DNA from: Chloroflexota bacterium
GTDB taxonomy: Bacteria > Chloroflexota > Dormibacteria > Dormibacterales > Dormibacteraceae
Length of the DNA stretch: 5,429 nucleotides
Reading direction: 5' to 3'
Assembly: GCA_005880755.1 (NCBI GenBank)
Contig: VBGV01000207.1
Coordinates: 1 to 5,429, forward strand
Below are positions 4,525-5,429 of this stretch, piece after piece (the stretch's first letter is position 1; every line of letters begins with the position of its first letter). The translations under genes were made by a program, and so were the position numbers. Below the pieces are notes generated by a model. It worked only from the letters and a program-made list of their open reading frames with translations. It was not told where the DNA came from and did no database searches.

Positions 4525-5429
4525 TTGAAGCTCCTCGAGTACCAGGCCAAGGAGGTCCTCGCCTCACTTGGCATCCCGATCCCGCCCGGCATGGTCGCCC
4601 GCACCCCGGATGAGGCGGTCGCCGCCTTTTCCAGGCTCGGACCGGTCGCGGTCAAGGCGCAGGTCCCGGTCGGAGGGCGGGGCAAGGCCGGCGGCATCAA
4701 GCTGGCGAAGACCGCGGACGAAGCCCGCAATGCCGCCGCGCAGATTATCGGCATGGACATCAAGGGGTTCAAGGTGCCGCTCGTCTACTGCGAGGCCGCC
4801 CTCGACATCGAACGCGAGATCTACGTCGGCTTCACGGTCGACCGCGACGCGCGCGCGAACGTCCTGCTGGTGTCCGCGAAGGGAGGCATCGACATCGAGC
4901 AGGTCGCCGAAGAGTCGCCCGACGCGATCGCACGGCTGTACCCCAACCCGTGGCGCGGACCGCTCGATTTTCAGCTGGCGCAGCTGGTGTACGACGCGGG
5001 CCTCGGCGACCTTGCGCGGCCGCTGACGGCTCTGATCAAGAAGCTCTACCGCGCGATCCCTGACTACGACGCGCTCACCGCGGAGATCAACCCCCTCGTT
5101 GTGACCAAGAATGGCGATGTCGTCGCGGGCGACGCCAAGCTCGAGGTCGACGACAACGCCGCGTGGAGGCACAAAGACCTCGAGCAACGGTATGGGTCCG
5201 TGATCGCGGGCGACCCCTATGAGGTCGAGGCCAAAAAGCGAGGGCTGACCTACGTTTCGCTCGACGGCGACATCGGAATCATCGGCAACGGCGCGGGTCT
5301 GTGCATGAGCACGCTCGACCTCGTGCAGCGCGCTGGGGGGCGGGCGGCCAACTTCTGCGACATCGGCGGGGGCGCCAAGGCAGAGGTGGTCGAGAACGCG
5401 CTGGCGGTCATCCTCATGAACCCGAAGGT
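4525..5429 (+). CDS. sucC: Succinyl-CoA synthetase (succinate-CoA ligase), beta subunit (3' end missing)
   Basis: The beta subunit carries the nucleotide-binding ATP-grasp domain and the succinate site of the TCA-cycle enzyme interconverting succinyl-CoA + NDP + Pi and succinate + NTP. About 301 of the usual 375-400 residues are visible; the frame is still open at the window end. From a TTG at 4525 it begins KLLEYQAKEVLASLGIPIP, the standard N-terminus. Visible motifs are VKAQVPVGGRGKAGG (43-57, nucleotide-binding Lys44), EINPLVVT (187-194), GDAKLEVDDNA (202-212), GNGAGLCMSTLDL (254-266) and NFCDIGGGAK (277-286). N189 and D203 keep the 14-residue spacing of the E. coli Mg ligands Asn199/Asp213. 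The loop after GMDIKG is short, as in archaeal/Chloroflexota-like forms. No ATG or GTG fits this N-terminus and no Shine-Dalgarno sequence is visible, so TTG with coupling to the gene ending 4 nt upstream is likely. sucD is expected beyond the window. ATP versus GTP use cannot be told. Confidence 0.93.
   Translation, partial: MKLLEYQAKEVLASLGIPIPPGMVARTPDEAVAAFSRLGPVAVKAQVPVGGRGKAGGIKLAKTADEARNAAAQIIGMDIKGFKVPLVYCEAALDIEREIYVGFTVDRDARANVLLVSAKGGIDIEQVAEESPDAIARLYPNPWRGPLDFQLAQLVYDAGLGDLARPLTALIKKLYRAIPDYDALTAEINPLVVTKNGDVVAGDAKLEVDDNAAWRHKDLEQRYGSVIAGDPYEVEAKKRGLTYVSLDGDIGIIGNGAGLCMSTLDLVQRAGGRAANFCDIGGGAKAEVVENALAVILMNPK

Noticed and set aside
4564..5187. 207-residue open frame on the minus strand opposite sucC
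   Set aside because: It is a shadow of the forward SucC frame, whose motifs are clear.
1..5429. Insertion sequences, CRISPR arrays, tRNA or rRNA genes
   Set aside because: I saw no transposase motifs, no regularly spaced repeats and no tRNA-like or rRNA-like segments in the window.

Overview
This 5.4 kb window is G+C-rich by eye (roughly two thirds) and bacterial. It is densely packed with forward-strand genes, several joined by start/stop overlaps. The core is a propionyl-CoA/methylmalonyl-CoA module: methylmalonyl-CoA epimerase (145-537), the catalytic subunit of a split methylmalonyl-CoA mutase (534-2105), an unassigned VOC-fold protein (2102-2554) and the carboxyltransferase (beta) subunit of propionyl-CoA carboxylase (2551-4089). 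Succinyl-CoA synthetase beta (4525 to the window end) lies just downstream. GTG and TTG starts, a short WDG-motif (DUF2510-like) membrane protein and apparently leaderless -10/start arrangements suggest an actinobacterial, Chloroflexota or Dormibacterota-type organism. That placement is inference, not proof.

Layout. Positions 1-79 hold, on the minus strand, the first 26 codons of a divergent gene encoding a lipoprotein-like signal peptide. Positions 80-144 are a short divergent promoter region with a perfect 6-bp inverted repeat around a TTCG loop. Positions 145-4089 are four genes joined by three 4-nt overlaps (ATGA, ATGA, GTGA). At 4089 a fourth overlapping start (TAGTG) opens what looks like the first ~40 residues of a GNAT acetyltransferase that is frameshifted and cut short, i.e. 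a gene remnant. Within its end sits a -10-like TACACT followed 6 nt later by the GTG of a 96-residue membrane protein (4230-4520). The TTG of sucC follows after 4 nt.

How the genes fit together. PccB, with a biotin carboxylase/BCCP subunit not in this window, makes (S)-methylmalonyl-CoA from propionyl-CoA. The epimerase gives the (R) isomer, the B12-dependent mutase rearranges it to succinyl-CoA, and succinyl-CoA synthetase converts that to succinate with NTP formation. The mutase and succinyl-CoA synthetase steps are reversible. The mutase subunit keeps the Tyr/Arg pair typical of true methylmalonyl-CoA mutases (Y53, R171) and the catalytic His (H208). It lacks the C-terminal B12-binding domain, and no gene here supplies it.

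I see no clear mobile element, CRISPR array, tRNA/rRNA or wholly new system. The points most worth a second look are the acetyltransferase remnant, the missing B12 subunit with a VOC gene in the operon instead, the Cys at the acyl-specificity position of PccB, the matched -10/6-nt/GTG arrangements, and the inverted repeat between the divergent promoters.
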